64,000 nucleotides of DNA from Streptomyces sp. HNM0575 (GCF_012726265.1 NZ_JAASAG010000003.1:236522-300521), one strand, 5' to 3'; positions 51,539-60,240 are shown, counted from the first letter of the stretch. Program-made: numbers and translations. The notes: generated by a model not told the origin, from the letters alone.

Positions 51539-52840
51539 TCAGTACTCGTCGAGGAGTTGGGAGATCTTGTCGGAGGCGTCGCGCAGCGCGGGCCCCGTGG
51601 GCTCGCGCCCGAAGACCACGGACGCCGTCCAGCGGTCCCGCAGCGCCTGCCACATGTCCACGGAGCCGGCGACGTTCGGCACCTCGACGATGCGGTCCGC
51701 CTGTCCGGCGAACTTCCGGTAGCCCGGGTTCTTTGCGAACCAGTCCCCGTACGTCTTCAGCAGATCCGGGCGCATCGGCATCTGGCCCGTCACGTCGAGC
51801 AGGGCGCCGTCCTGCTGCTTCGACGTGGCGAACTTCAGCACGTCCCACGCCGTGGCCCGGTGCTCGCAGGCGCTGAACATCGACACCGACTTCTCGTCGG
51901 AGAAGGTGTGCGTCCTGGACGCGGGCAGGCCCTTCGAGGTCGGCACCGGCACCACGCCCCAGTCGATGCTGTCCTTGTACGCGGCGACCGCCCACGGCCC
52001 GGCGATCGTCATGGCGGCCTTGCCCGCGGCCATCGAATCGCCGGGGAACAGCTCCGGCTGCGCCAGCTTCTCGCGGTACAGGCTGCGCCAGAAGTCCATG
52101 ACGCGGCGGCCCGCCGGGTCGTCGAACCGCGGCTCGCCGTCCTCGACGAGCGGCCTGCCGTGCGTCTCCGCGATGAAGGACGCGTAGAAGTCGTACCAGG
52201 CCTGGAAGAACTCGGAGCTGGGCGCGGGCCATATCGCCGCCTTCGCCGCGCCGCTGTGCACGAGCTTGCGCGAGGAGGCCAGGAAGTCCTCGTACGTCGA
52301 GAGCTTCGGGTGCTCGGGGTCGAGTCCGGCCTTCTCGAAGAGCTTCTTGTTGTAGAGGATCATCACGGGGTTGCTCTTCCAGGGGATCTGGTAGAACTTC
52401 CCGTCCTCGGAACGGTATTGGGCCGCGGCACCGCCCGTACGAGCGGTGATGTACCTCTCGGCGCCGGGGAAGTCGTCGAGCGGGACGAGGCCCGCCTGCT
52501 TCTGGAACTGGGGCACCGACGCGGGCGAGGTGTTGAAGACCAGGCACGCGCTGTTGCCCGCGATGATGGACGCGCTCAGCGCCTCCTCGGAGGTCTTGCC
52601 CGCGGGTATCTTCTGGGCCTTGATCCGTTCACGGGGGTGCTTCGCGTTCCACTCGGCCACCATCTTCTTTCCCCAGGTGACCTCTTGGGCGTTGTTGGAC
52701 AGCCACACCGTGATGGGGCCGCGCGCCTCGGACGCGGCGGCGCTGCCGGGCATCGTACGGGCGCATCCCGCGCTCGCACCGGCGAGCGCGAGCAGCAGCA
52801 GGAGCGCCGCCGCCGTCTTCCTCTTCCGCTTCCTCAGCAA
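51539..52840 (-). CDS. Sugar ABC transporter substrate-binding lipoprotein
   Basis: Solute-binding protein family 1, 433 residues. A basic, hydrophobic leader (RKRKRKTAAALLLLLALAG) ends in the lipobox ASAGC; the mature domain shows PITVWLSNNAQEVTWGKKMV, FYQIPWKSNPVMILYNKKLF and WAVAAYKDSIDWGVVPVP. No ATG or GTG is available near the signal peptide; the TTG at 52840 with GGAG 6 nt upstream is the likely start, overlapping the LacI stop by 7 bp, with CTG at 52837 as alternative. It probably binds a mannoside for the GH130 enzyme. Confidence 0.82.
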   Translation of the reverse strand: MLRKRKRKTAAALLLLLALAGASAGCARTMPGSAAASEARGPITVWLSNNAQEVTWGKKMVAEWNAKHPRERIKAQKIPAGKTSEEALSASIIAGNSACLVFNTSPASVPQFQKQAGLVPLDDFPGAERYITARTGGAAAQYRSEDGKFYQIPWKSNPVMILYNKKLFEKAGLDPEHPKLSTYEDFLASSRKLVHSGAAKAAIWPAPSSEFFQAWYDFYASFIAETHGRPLVEDGEPRFDDPAGRRVMDFWRSLYREKLAQPELFPGDSMAAGKAAMTIAGPWAVAAYKDSIDWGVVPVPTSKGLPASRTHTFSDEKSVSMFSACEHRATAWDVLKFATSKQQDGALLDVTGQMPMRPDLLKTYGDWFAKNPGYRKFAGQADRIVEVPNVAGSVDMWQALRDRWTASVVFGREPTGPALRDASDKISQLLDEY

Positions 52841-53952
52841 GATTCGCTCCGTATCGCCGGATTCGGGGACGTGGGGGCCGGGCCCGTGGGGTCCTGGGCC
52901 GTCTGGTTCGGCACCGCCGAGTGGGGCGCGGGCCCCAGCGAGGCGCGGGAGAGCAGCTCGGCGGGGGCGAGTTCGACGTCGTCGGCGCGGCCGGCCGAGA
53001 CGACCTCGTCGAGCGCGCGTGCCGCCGCCGCGCCCCAGCCCTGCGCGTCGGCGCGGGCCGAGGCCAGCGGCGGGTGGGTGTAGGCCGCGAGCGGGGTGTC
53101 GTCGTAGCCGACGACGGAGAGGTCCTGCGGTACGGACAGGCCCAGTCGGTGGGCGACGGCGAGGCCCGCGGTCGCCGACAGGTCGTTCGCGTAGACGATC
53201 GCCGTGGGGCGCTCCGCGGCGGGCAGCGCCAGCAGCTCGCGGGTGGCCGCCGCACCCCCGTCGGCGGTGAACCCGCCCGGCAGCACGGGCCCCGGCGTCA
53301 GCCCCGCCGCCCGTACGGCCTCCTCCCACGACTCCTGACGGCGCCGCGAGTGCCGGAACTCCCGCGGCCCCGCCACATGTGCGATACGCCGGTGCCCCAG
53401 CTCCGCCAGCCGCTCCACGGCCGCGGCGAACGCCGGTCTGTCGTCGAGGCTCACGGCGCACAGCCCCTGCGCACAGTCCGGGTCGCCCACCACCACGGCG
53501 GGCAGCCCGATACCGGCGGTCAGCGCCGGGCGCGGGTCGTCGACGCGCATGTCTGTGAGCAGCACGCCGTCGACGCGCCGGTCGGCCGCGAGCCGGTGGT
53601 AGGCCGCGGCCTCGTGCGCGGGGTTCGTGACATGCAGTACGAGGGAGTCGCCGCGCGGGGAGAGAAACGACTCGACGCCCGCGATGAAGGCGGGGAAGAA
53701 CGGGTCCGCGCCCACCGCGTCGGTCTCCCGCGTCAGCACCAGACCGAACGCGCCCGCCCTGCCCTGCGACAGGGCCTGCGCGGGGCGGCTGGGGCGCCAG
53801 CCGAGCTCGGCGGCGGCGGCGAGGATGCGCGACTTGGTCGCCTCGGCGAGGCCGGGGCGACCGTTGAGCGCGAAGGAGACGGCGCTGGGGGAGACCCCGG
53901 CGAGCTTGGCGACGTCCGTGATGGTGGGTCGCCTCTCACGTGATGCCGCCAT
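52834..53952 (-). CDS. LacI family transcriptional repressor
   Basis: Sugar-responsive repressor of 372 residues and first gene of the importer/GH130 operon. The HTH is PTITDVAKLAGVSPSAVSFA with hinge LNGRPGLAEATKSRILAAA (residues 9-60); the periplasmic-binding-like core follows (FGLVLTRETDAVGADPFFPA, VDGVLLTDMRVDDPR, LSVVGYDDTPLAAYTHPPL). A C-terminal extension of about 30 residues is Pro/Ser-rich. The start at 53952 is conserved. A LacI-type palindrome at 54042 indicates autoregulation. Its stop overlaps the next start. Confidence 0.9.
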   Translation of the reverse strand: MAASRERRPTITDVAKLAGVSPSAVSFALNGRPGLAEATKSRILAAAAELGWRPSRPAQALSQGRAGAFGLVLTRETDAVGADPFFPAFIAGVESFLSPRGDSLVLHVTNPAHEAAAYHRLAADRRVDGVLLTDMRVDDPRPALTAGIGLPAVVVGDPDCAQGLCAVSLDDRPAFAAAVERLAELGHRRIAHVAGPREFRHSRRRQESWEEAVRAAGLTPGPVLPGGFTADGGAAATRELLALPAAERPTAIVYANDLSATAGLAVAHRLGLSVPQDLSVVGYDDTPLAAYTHPPLASARADAQGWGAAAARALDEVVSAGRADDVELAPAELLSRASLGPAPHSAVPNQTAQDPTGPAPTSPNPAIRSESC

Positions 53953-54041
53953 GCCGCCGGGTCCCGTCCGTTCGCTGTGGATGCCGAGTTGAGCTTGCGC
54001 GCTATGAGCCGCTATCGGCCGGTTGGTGAGGTTGAAGTCTT

Positions 54042-54053
54042 TAAACCGCTTTA
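54042..54053. promoter_or_regulatory. LacI-type operator
   Basis: TAAACCGCTTTA: pairs at 10 of 12 positions around the central CG, the hallmark of LacI/GalR operators. It lies 90 bp upstream of the LacI start in an AT-richer pocket and probably overlaps the operon promoter. The rest of the 307-bp gap to the pterin dehydratase gene shows nothing clear. Confidence 0.6.
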
Positions 54054-54259
54054 GCCGGCGCGCGATGCGTGAACTCAACCGGAACCCTGTTGCGGGTGTC
54101 AACGGGTGTGCAGGGGAAAGTCCCTGCCGTCGGGATGCGGCGGCCATGCGTCGGGCGCGCGGCACGGCTCGCGGCGGGGGCCCCGGGGCGGGGCGCGGGC
54201 ACCGGCGGGCTCCTAGGCTGGCGGTACGCCGCACGACACGACAGGAAGCGAGACATGCC

Positions 54260-54565
54260 ATGGCCCCTGAAGCGCTGACCCGGCAGCAGACCGACGAGGC
54301 ACTGGCCGAGCTTCCCGGCTGGAGCACGGACGGCGACAGCATCTCCCGTACGTACTCCTTCGCCGGGCATCTGCCGGCGGCCGCGATGGTGATCCATGTG
54401 GCCGCGGTCCAGGAGGAGTTGAACCACCACTCCGACATGACGCTCGGCTACAACAAGCTGTCCGTGACGGTGAACACCCACAGCGTGGGCGGGCAGGTGA
54501 CGGAGAAGGACATCGAACTCGCCCGGCGCATCGAGGAGATCGCCCCGGGCCACGGCGCGAGCTAG
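54260..54565 (+). CDS. 4a-hydroxytetrahydrobiopterin dehydratase (PCD/DCoH)
   Basis: Recycles the carbinolamine form of a pterin cofactor; 101 residues, normal family length. The family motif is seen in VQEELNHHSDMTLGYNKLSV (the E-x-x-HH-P/S-x motif with the two catalytic histidines near residue 56) and VTVNTHSVGGQVTEKDIELA. The ATG at 54260 is in a CCATGG context; an ATG 5 bp upstream is in another frame. No pterin-dependent hydroxylase gene is nearby. Confidence 0.88.
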   Translation: MAPEALTRQQTDEALAELPGWSTDGDSISRTYSFAGHLPAAAMVIHVAAVQEELNHHSDMTLGYNKLSVTVNTHSVGGQVTEKDIELARRIEEIAPGHGAS

Positions 54566-54608
54566 CCGCACGGGCCGTGCCCTCGGGGCGTCTCGTACCG
54601 CCGTGTGC

Positions 54609-55799
54609 CTAGTCGGTGCTGAGCGTCAGCCCGTACTCGGCGAGGGGCTCCGTCACGGGCTGGAAGTAGGTCGTGCCGCCCGTCGAGCAGTCGCCCGAGC
54701 CGCCCGACGTCGTGCCCTGCGCCTGGTCGCCGGAGAGGAACGGCCCGCCGGAGTCGCCCGGTTCGGCGCACACGGAGGTACGGGTCAGGCCCCGCACGGT
54801 GCCCTGCTCGTAGGTGACGGTGACGTCGTGCTGCTCGACGGTGCCGCAGCGCCAGCCGCTGGTCGCCCCGGAGCGGCACACCGACGAACCGGACGGCATC
54901 TGCGTCGATCCGGCGACGGTCAGGTTCGCCGCGCCGGGACCCTTCACATAGGGCTTCGCCCGCCAGTCGTCGTTGACGGCGACCCACGCGTAGTCGTCGT
55001 CGGGGAAGGCGGCGCCCTGCACGGTGCCCTGCGCGGCACGGTTGCGGCCCGTCGTCTTCGAGCCGGCCTTTCCGCAGTGCCCGGCGGTGACGAACCCTTC
55101 CGTGCTGCCCTTGGTGACGGGGAAGCCGATGGAGCAGCCGGTGGTGCCGTTGGTGTAGTAGGCGTCTCCGCCGCGCAGATCCTCGTCGTAGGTGCGGGGC
55201 TTCTCGGCGGACTGCGTCACCTGGACCAGTGAGGCGGAAGCTCCGCTGCGGGTGAGGAAGTCCTTCGCGGACGCCGTCTCGCCCGCCCGCACGAAGACGC
55301 TGTTGCTGCGCACGTCGACGCCCCACAGCGAGGTGCCGCGCGGCGACCGGCGGAGCGCGGAGCTGTCCAGCGCGCTCTTCGCGCGCTCCAGCTCGGTGAG
55401 GCTGTGGCGTACGACCTTCGACTGCGCGCCCTCGGCCTTGATCGCCGCCGAGTCGCCGCTGTCGGTGGTGGCGACGACCAGCTTCGAGGTGGCTCCCGTG
55501 ACCCAGGCCCCGCCGAAGTCGCTGCCCAGCTTCTTGCGGAGCTTCTTCTCCACGGCGACCGCACGCTGCTCGTTGACGAGCCGCAGCCTCGCGTCCGCCA
55601 TCGTGATGCCGAGGTCCTTGCTGACGCTCTTCAGCATCCCCGGGGCGATCTCCGGTACGGGCGTCCTGGTGCCGGTGTCCGCGGTGCCGGATCCGGTGCC
55701 GGGCGGATGGGGTTCGCCCGCGGTCGCGGGCAGCACACCGACGCCGAGGGCGCCGGCGGTGAGGACCGCGGCGGCGAGGACCGGGAGCTTACGGGGCAT
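54609..55799 (-). CDS. Secreted S1 family serine protease with propeptide (streptogrisin-like)
   Basis: Chymotrypsin-fold alpha-lytic-type protease of 396 residues. A signal peptide (PVLAAAVLTAGALGVGVLP, cut after ATAG) is followed by a propeptide of about 175 residues and a mature enzyme starting near YDEDLRGGDAYYTNGTTG. The catalytic triad is GFVTAGHC (His near 245), DDDYAWVAV (Asp near 275) and SVCAEPGDSGGP (Ser near 350); six cysteines form likely disulfides. It is secreted and self-processed. The array of 15-bp repeats lies in its upstream region. Confidence 0.9.
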   Translation of the reverse strand: MPRKLPVLAAAVLTAGALGVGVLPATAGEPHPPGTGSGTADTGTRTPVPEIAPGMLKSVSKDLGITMADARLRLVNEQRAVAVEKKLRKKLGSDFGGAWVTGATSKLVVATTDSGDSAAIKAEGAQSKVVRHSLTELERAKSALDSSALRRSPRGTSLWGVDVRSNSVFVRAGETASAKDFLTRSGASASLVQVTQSAEKPRTYDEDLRGGDAYYTNGTTGCSIGFPVTKGSTEGFVTAGHCGKAGSKTTGRNRAAQGTVQGAAFPDDDYAWVAVNDDWRAKPYVKGPGAANLTVAGSTQMPSGSSVCRSGATSGWRCGTVEQHDVTVTYEQGTVRGLTRTSVCAEPGDSGGPFLSGDQAQGTTSGGSGDCSTGGTTYFQPVTEPLAEYGLTLSTD

Positions 55800-55987
55800 T
55801 GGCGCACTCCTCGTGTCGCTGGCGCACAGGCTTTCTGGGGCCTGGGCTCAGCGTCGGGCCACCGCGGCGGTGACACCACCGTGAGGGGACCAGATGGACG
55901 CACGGGCGACGAGGTGTGTGCGGCCGTACGGAGTGCGCACGCGAGGCGGCGTGGCACGGCACCCGGCAGGTGCCGTGCCACGCGGTT

Positions 55988-56090
55988 CCCCGTTACCGGG
56001 ATCCCCGTTTCCCGGATCCCCGTTTCCCGGATCCCCGTTTCCCGGATCCCCGTTTCCCGGATCCCCGTTACCGGGATCCCCGGTCCCGGG
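55988..56090. repeat. Array of 15-bp tandem repeats
   Basis: Six full units: CCCCGTTACCGGGAT (55988), four CCCCGTTTCCCGGAT (56003, 56018, 56033, 56048), CCCCGTTACCGGGAT (56063), then a partial CCCCGGTCCCGGG. Units are partly self-complementary and contain BamHI-like GGATCC at each junction. The array lies between the protease gene (start 55799) and the fasciclin gene stop (56154), in a 354-bp gap with no gene. Confidence 0.9.
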
Positions 56091-56153
56091 GTGCGCCGGG
56101 CGGCGGCCCGTGCTCCCTGCCGCACGCCCGGCTCCCGGGCCCGGTGCCCGCGC

Positions 56154-56798
56154 CTACTTCGGCGGCATCAGGACGGAGTCGACGATGTGCACCGTGGCGT
56201 TGGCGGTCTTCACGTTGCCGCAGCCCACGGCCGCCTCGTCGTTGACCTTGTAGGAGTCGCCGGATCCGGAGGTGGTCAGCCTCTCCTTCGCCAGGGTCTG
56301 GAAGGAGCCGTCGGCCAGCTTCTCCTTCGGCACCTTCTCGCCGACCACGTGGTAGGTGAGGATCTTGGTGAGCGTCTTCTTGTCGCTCATCGCCTTCTCC
56401 AGGTCGGCCTTGGGGATCTTCTTGAAGGCGTCGTTCGTCGGGGCGAAGACGGTGATGTCCTTCGAGCTGTTGAGGGTGTCGACCAGGCCGGCCTTCTTCA
56501 CCGCGCCGACCAGCGTGGACAGTTCGGGGTTGTTGCCGGCGGCGGTGGCGACGGGGTCCTGGGCCATGCCCTTGAAGCTGCCCTTGCCGGTCTTCGGCAC
56601 GGACTTGCAGGCCGGTCCGAACTCTCCGTTCGCCGCCTGTCCCTTCGCGGGCTTCGAGGTCTCCTTCGGCGCCTCGGACTTCTTGCCGTCCTGGGCCTTT
56701 GCGCCGCCGCTGTCGCCGGAACAGGCCGCCGCTCCGAGCGGCAGCAGCGTCACGGCGGTGACGGCGACGACGGTACGGCGGATACGGGAGGTGTTCAT
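56154..56798 (-). CDS. Fasciclin-domain lipoprotein (MPT70/83-like)
   Basis: Secreted surface protein of 214 residues. The leader LPLGAAACSGDSGG is a lipobox (Cys 26). A Lys/Ala/Ser linker leads to a single FAS1 domain (about 60-214) with VATAAGNNPELSTLVGAVKK, ITVFAPTNDAFKKIPKADLE and ILTYHVVGEKVPKEKLADG. Such proteins are adhesins or stress-response lipoproteins; the homologues MPT70/MPT83 of M. tuberculosis belong to the SigK regulon. The start at 56798 follows CGAGGAGAGAACGAC. It lies 148 bp after the molybdopterin gene, behind a hairpin. Confidence 0.88.
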   Translation of the reverse strand: MNTSRIRRTVVAVTAVTLLPLGAAACSGDSGGAKAQDGKKSEAPKETSKPAKGQAANGEFGPACKSVPKTGKGSFKGMAQDPVATAAGNNPELSTLVGAVKKAGLVDTLNSSKDITVFAPTNDAFKKIPKADLEKAMSDKKTLTKILTYHVVGEKVPKEKLADGSFQTLAKERLTTSGSGDSYKVNDEAAVGCGNVKTANATVHIVDSVLMPPK

Positions 56799-56832
56799 GT
56801 CGTTCTCTCCTCGGGATCGGTCCATCTGTCCT

Positions 56833-56855
56833 GCTCCGCGACTGCGTCGCGGAGC
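56833..56855 (-). terminator. Hairpin between the molybdopterin oxidoreductase and fasciclin genes
   Basis: A perfect 10-bp stem (GCTCCGCGAC / GTCGCGGAGC) with a 3-nt loop, 35 bp before the fasciclin start and 92 bp after the upstream stop. It can terminate or attenuate read-through. Confidence 0.6.
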
Positions 56856-56946
56856 CCTCATCCGGCGGGCGGCGGGCGGCGGTCGGCGGGTCGGGGCCAC
56901 CGTCCGCTGCCCGGCCGGGAGTTCGCGGCGGGCGGACCCGCGGCGG

Positions 56947-58764
56947 TCAGCTCACGTCGACCACCACCGAATGCCGTCCGGTAGCACCGTCGGGTACGGT
57001 CCCGGCGCGCTCGGCGGTCTGCGTCTCGCCGTCCTTGTCGGTGGCGCGCACCTGGAGCCGGTGGCTTCCCGGGGTGGCGGGCCACTCCCACACCCACTGC
57101 CGCCATGTGTCGCGGCCGTCCTCGTCCGCGAGCCGGGCCCGGTGCCAGGGGCTGCCGTCGACGCGTACCTCGACGCGTTCGACGCCCCGGTGCTGGGCCC
57201 ACGCCACCCCGGCGACCCGTACGGTGCCGGCCCGCAGCGAGGCGAGCGGCCTTGGAGTGTCGATGCGGGACTGGGTCTTGACGGGCGCCTCGCGCGCCCA
57301 GTCCCGCTTGACCCAGTACACGTCGTAGTCGTCGAAGGCCGTCAGCTCCAGTTCGCGCAGCCACTTGCACGCCGATACGTAGCCGTAGAGGCCGGGCACG
57401 ACCATGCGGACCGGGAACCCGTGGGCGAAGGGCAGGGGTTCGCCGTTCATGCCGACCGCGAGCATGGCGTCACGGCCGTCCATGACGGTCTCGACCGGAC
57501 TGCCCAGCGTCATGCCGTCCACCGACCGTGCCACCAGCTGGTCGGCCCGTCCGCCCTGCGACGGCGGGCGCACCCCGGCCTCGCGCAGCAGACCGGCCAG
57601 CGGCACGCCGAGCCAGCGGGCGTTGCCCGTATAGGAACCGCCGACCTGGTTGGAGACGCAGGTGAGCGTGATGCGGCGTTCGATCAGCCTGCGGCCGAGC
57701 AGGTCCTCGAAGTCCAGCGTCAACGGGCGGCGTACGCCCGTCCCGTGGATGCGCAGCCGCCAGCCCGCGACATCGACCCGGGGCACGGAGAGCGCGGTGT
57801 CGACGCGGTAGAAGTCCTCGTTGCGCGTGACGAACGGCTCGACTCCGTCGATGCCCAGGTCCGCGCGGCGCGGTACGGGGGCGGCGGGTGAGGCGGGCGC
57901 CGGCAGCACCACCGAGGCGCGGGAGGCCGACGCACGGGCGCGGCGCGCGGAGTTGAGCCGGAGACCCGCGAACCCGGCCGCCGCCGAACCTGCGGCCACC
58001 GCGCCCGCGGCCAGGGTGAAACCGCGCCGGTCGAAGGAGGCCGGGGCGGCCGGCCGCTCGGCCGCCCCGCAGGAGGCCTCTCCTCCGGCCGGCGCGGTCG
58101 TAGCGGCCGCGGCCTGCGCTCGTGCGGCGAGCCGTCCCGCCAGCAGATGGAGCGCTCCCGCCCCGGCGAGGGCACCCACGGCGGACGGCAGCGCGTCCAG
58201 CGACCCGCCGTCCGGCCGTTCCACCGCCGACGCCGCACCGATCACGCCGAAGAGCAGCACCCCGGCGGCGCCGGTGCGCCGCAGCCGCAGCGCGAGCAGG
58301 CCGAGCGCGAGGGCGGAGAGCAACAGCAGCGCCACGATGCCCAGTTGGAGCACGAGCTTGTCCTGGCTGCCGAAGGTGCGGATCGCGAAGTCCTTCACGG
58401 GCGCCGGTGTCCTGTCGACGACCGCTCCGCCCACCGCCGTGAGCGGGCTCGCCTCGGGACGTACCGGCACGGACGCCAGCTCCGCCACGGCCAGCGCCGC
58501 GAACCCGGCCAACAGGCCGGCCACCATGGCGAGTCCGGCACGCGGTGCCCGCGGCGTACGGGGCGCACGCGTGCCACGACCCGTGCCGCGGCCGGTCACC
58601 GCGGCGGTGCCGCGGCCGTTGGCGTCGCCCCCTCCGGGGCCGCTCCTGCCGCCGTTCGCGCCGTGCGCACCGTCCGCGCCGCTCGTGTCGTTCGCGCCGC
58701 CCGCCGGTGCGTCCGTGCGGGCCGGTGCCGCGCTGGGTTCTCGATCGCTGCTCACGTCCGGCAT
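56947..58764 (-). CDS. Membrane-anchored sulfite-oxidase-like molybdopterin oxidoreductase
   Basis: A 605-residue enzyme. The N-terminal 90 residues are Gly/Ala/Asp-rich; four to five transmembrane helices follow (LAMVAGLLAGFAALAVAELA, LQLGIVALLLLSALALGLLA). The molybdopterin domain has the conserved cysteine in LTCVSNQVGGSYTGNARWLG (near 400), FPVRMVVPGLYGYVSACKWL and WAREAPVKTQSRIDTPRP, then the dimerisation domain. Substrate may be sulfite or methionine sulfoxide (MsrP-like), unproved. The start at 58764 is uncertain; GTG at 58797 is an alternative. It is divergent from the FAD oxidoreductase gene. Confidence 0.83.
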   Translation of the reverse strand: MPDVSSDREPSAAPARTDAPAGGANDTSGADGAHGANGGRSGPGGGDANGRGTAAVTGRGTGRGTRAPRTPRAPRAGLAMVAGLLAGFAALAVAELASVPVRPEASPLTAVGGAVVDRTPAPVKDFAIRTFGSQDKLVLQLGIVALLLLSALALGLLALRLRRTGAAGVLLFGVIGAASAVERPDGGSLDALPSAVGALAGAGALHLLAGRLAARAQAAAATTAPAGGEASCGAAERPAAPASFDRRGFTLAAGAVAAGSAAAGFAGLRLNSARRARASASRASVVLPAPASPAAPVPRRADLGIDGVEPFVTRNEDFYRVDTALSVPRVDVAGWRLRIHGTGVRRPLTLDFEDLLGRRLIERRITLTCVSNQVGGSYTGNARWLGVPLAGLLREAGVRPPSQGGRADQLVARSVDGMTLGSPVETVMDGRDAMLAVGMNGEPLPFAHGFPVRMVVPGLYGYVSACKWLRELELTAFDDYDVYWVKRDWAREAPVKTQSRIDTPRPLASLRAGTVRVAGVAWAQHRGVERVEVRVDGSPWHRARLADEDGRDTWRQWVWEWPATPGSHRLQVRATDKDGETQTAERAGTVPDGATGRHSVVVDVS

Positions 58765-58847
58765 TCGCGGCCGCCAGGGATCCGGATTGGCCGCCACATC
58801 AGGAGAATTCGCTGTTCAGCCCGTTCGGAAGAAATTCCGTTCCGCGA

Positions 58848-58875
58848 CCAAGCCGCGGCACTTGCCGCTCCGAAT
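58848..58875 (+). promoter_or_regulatory. Putative SigK-type promoter of the FAD oxidoreductase operon
   Basis: CCAAGC (58848-58853), 16 bp, CCGAAT (58870-58875), about 55 bp before the first start codon of the operon. The -10 hexamer equals, and the -35 resembles, the CCATCC/CCGAAT elements I recall for mycobacterial SigK. On the other strand CCGAAC (58828-58823) could serve the molybdopterin gene. Confidence 0.4.
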
Positions 58876-58929
58876 GAAGCCGGAGAGGGCATGCATCGTC
58901 CTCCCCGTGTACGGAAGGAGCGGCAGCGG

Positions 58930-60240
58930 ATGGCAGAGCGCAGCGGTGGCGGACCGGGGCGGCGCCGGGTGGCCGTGGTCGGCAGCGGAGTGGCGGGGCT
59001 GACGGCCGCGCACGTGCTTCAGCGCGCGGACTCTGTGTCCCTGTACGAGGCGGACAGCCGGCTCGGCGGGCATGCCCACACCCATGACGTGCCGTCCGCG
59101 GACGGCCGGGTCCACCGGATCGACTCCGGCTTCATCGTCCACAACGAGCGCACGTACCCGCTGCTGCTGCGGCTCTTCCGCGAACTCGGCGTGAGCACAC
59201 GGGAGTCGGAGATGAGCATGTCCGTACGGTGCGAGGGCTGCGGACTGGAGTACGCGGGTGCGCGCGGAGCCCGCGGCGTGTTCGCACAGCCCCGCAGCCT
59301 CGTGCGGCCCCGCTTCCTGCGGATGGTCGCCGAGGTGCCCCGCTTCCACCGGCAGGCGCGCCGCCTGCTGGAGAGCGAGGACGCCGGCGGCGCCGGGGCG
59401 GAGGGGCAACAGGCCCTCACCCTGGGGGAGTTCCTCGCGCGCGGCGGCTATTCCCCGTACTTCGTCACGCACTTCATGACGCCGCTGGTGTCCGCCGTGT
59501 GGTCCTGCGACTCGGCGGCGGCGCTGCGCCACCCGGCCGTCCATCTGTTCCGCTTCCTGGACCACCACGGCATGCTGAGCGTCGGCGGCTCGCCGCAGTG
59601 GCGCACGGTGGAGGGCGGATCCGGCACGTACGTGGAGCTGATCGCCAAGCGCCTGGCGGCGGTTCACACCTCCACACCCGTACGTGCGGTGCGGCGGCAC
59701 GCCGACGGCGCCGAGATCGTCACGGAGGACGGGACGGCCCACGAGTACGACGCCGTCGTGCTGGCCACACACGCCGACACGGCCCTGCGGCTGCTCGAAC
59801 GGCCCACCACCGCGGAGCGCCGGGTCCTCGGCGCCTTCCGCTACTCGCGCAGTCGCACGCTGCTGCACACGGACGGTTCGGTGCTGCCGCGGGCGCGGGC
59901 CGCCCGCGCCTCGTGGAACTACCTGATGCCGTCCTGCGGCACCGACGCCGGGTCCGTACGCATCAGTTACGACATGAACCGGCTCCAGCGCCTCGACGCC
60001 CCGGAGCACCACCTCGTCACCCTCGGGGGCGGGCATCGGGTCGACCCCGCCTCGGTGACGGCCTCCATGGTCTACGAACACCCCCTGTACACCGCGGAGT
60101 CGGTCGCCGCGCAGCAGCGGCTGCCCGAACTCTCCTCCGCCGCCGCGGTGTTCGCGGGCGCGTACCACGGCTGGGGGTTCCACGAGGACGGCTGCCGCTC
60201 CGGCGTGGACGCCGCCGCGGCCCTGGGGGTGCGCTGGTGA
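58930..60240 (+). CDS. FAD-dependent oxidoreductase (Rv0449c-like)
   Basis: Flavoprotein amine-oxidase-like enzyme of 436 residues. The FAD-binding motif is RRVAVVGSGVAGLTAAHVLQ (GxGxxG near residue 18), with SLYEADSRLGGHAHTHDV next; ID-like SGFIVHNERTYPLLLRLFRE follows, and FAGAYHGWGFHEDG is the second FAD motif near the end. It is homologous in layout and position to Rv0449c of the SigK operon and to FAD reductases of methyl-branched fatty acid pathways. The ATG at 58930 follows AAGGAGCGGCAGCGG. It heads an operon of overlapping genes. Confidence 0.85.
   Translation: MAERSGGGPGRRRVAVVGSGVAGLTAAHVLQRADSVSLYEADSRLGGHAHTHDVPSADGRVHRIDSGFIVHNERTYPLLLRLFRELGVSTRESEMSMSVRCEGCGLEYAGARGARGVFAQPRSLVRPRFLRMVAEVPRFHRQARRLLESEDAGGAGAEGQQALTLGEFLARGGYSPYFVTHFMTPLVSAVWSCDSAAALRHPAVHLFRFLDHHGMLSVGGSPQWRTVEGGSGTYVELIAKRLAAVHTSTPVRAVRRHADGAEIVTEDGTAHEYDAVVLATHADTALRLLERPTTAERRVLGAFRYSRSRTLLHTDGSVLPRARAARASWNYLMPSCGTDAGSVRISYDMNRLQRLDAPEHHLVTLGGGHRVDPASVTASMVYEHPLYTAESVAAQQRLPELSSAAAVFAGAYHGWGFHEDGCRSGVDAAAALGVRW

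Noticed and set aside
49331..53083. Very long plus-strand frame of about 1250 codons opposite the LacI/ABC operon
   Set aside because: Antisense of five clearly recognised genes, His/Arg/Gln-rich composition, no domain.
55894..56253. Open frames across the 15-bp repeat array giving GSPFP-, RFPDP- and ETGIR-repeat peptides
   Set aside because: All frames stay open because the unit is a multiple of three with no stop; there is no ribosome-binding site or family similarity, and the flanks are ordinary spacer.
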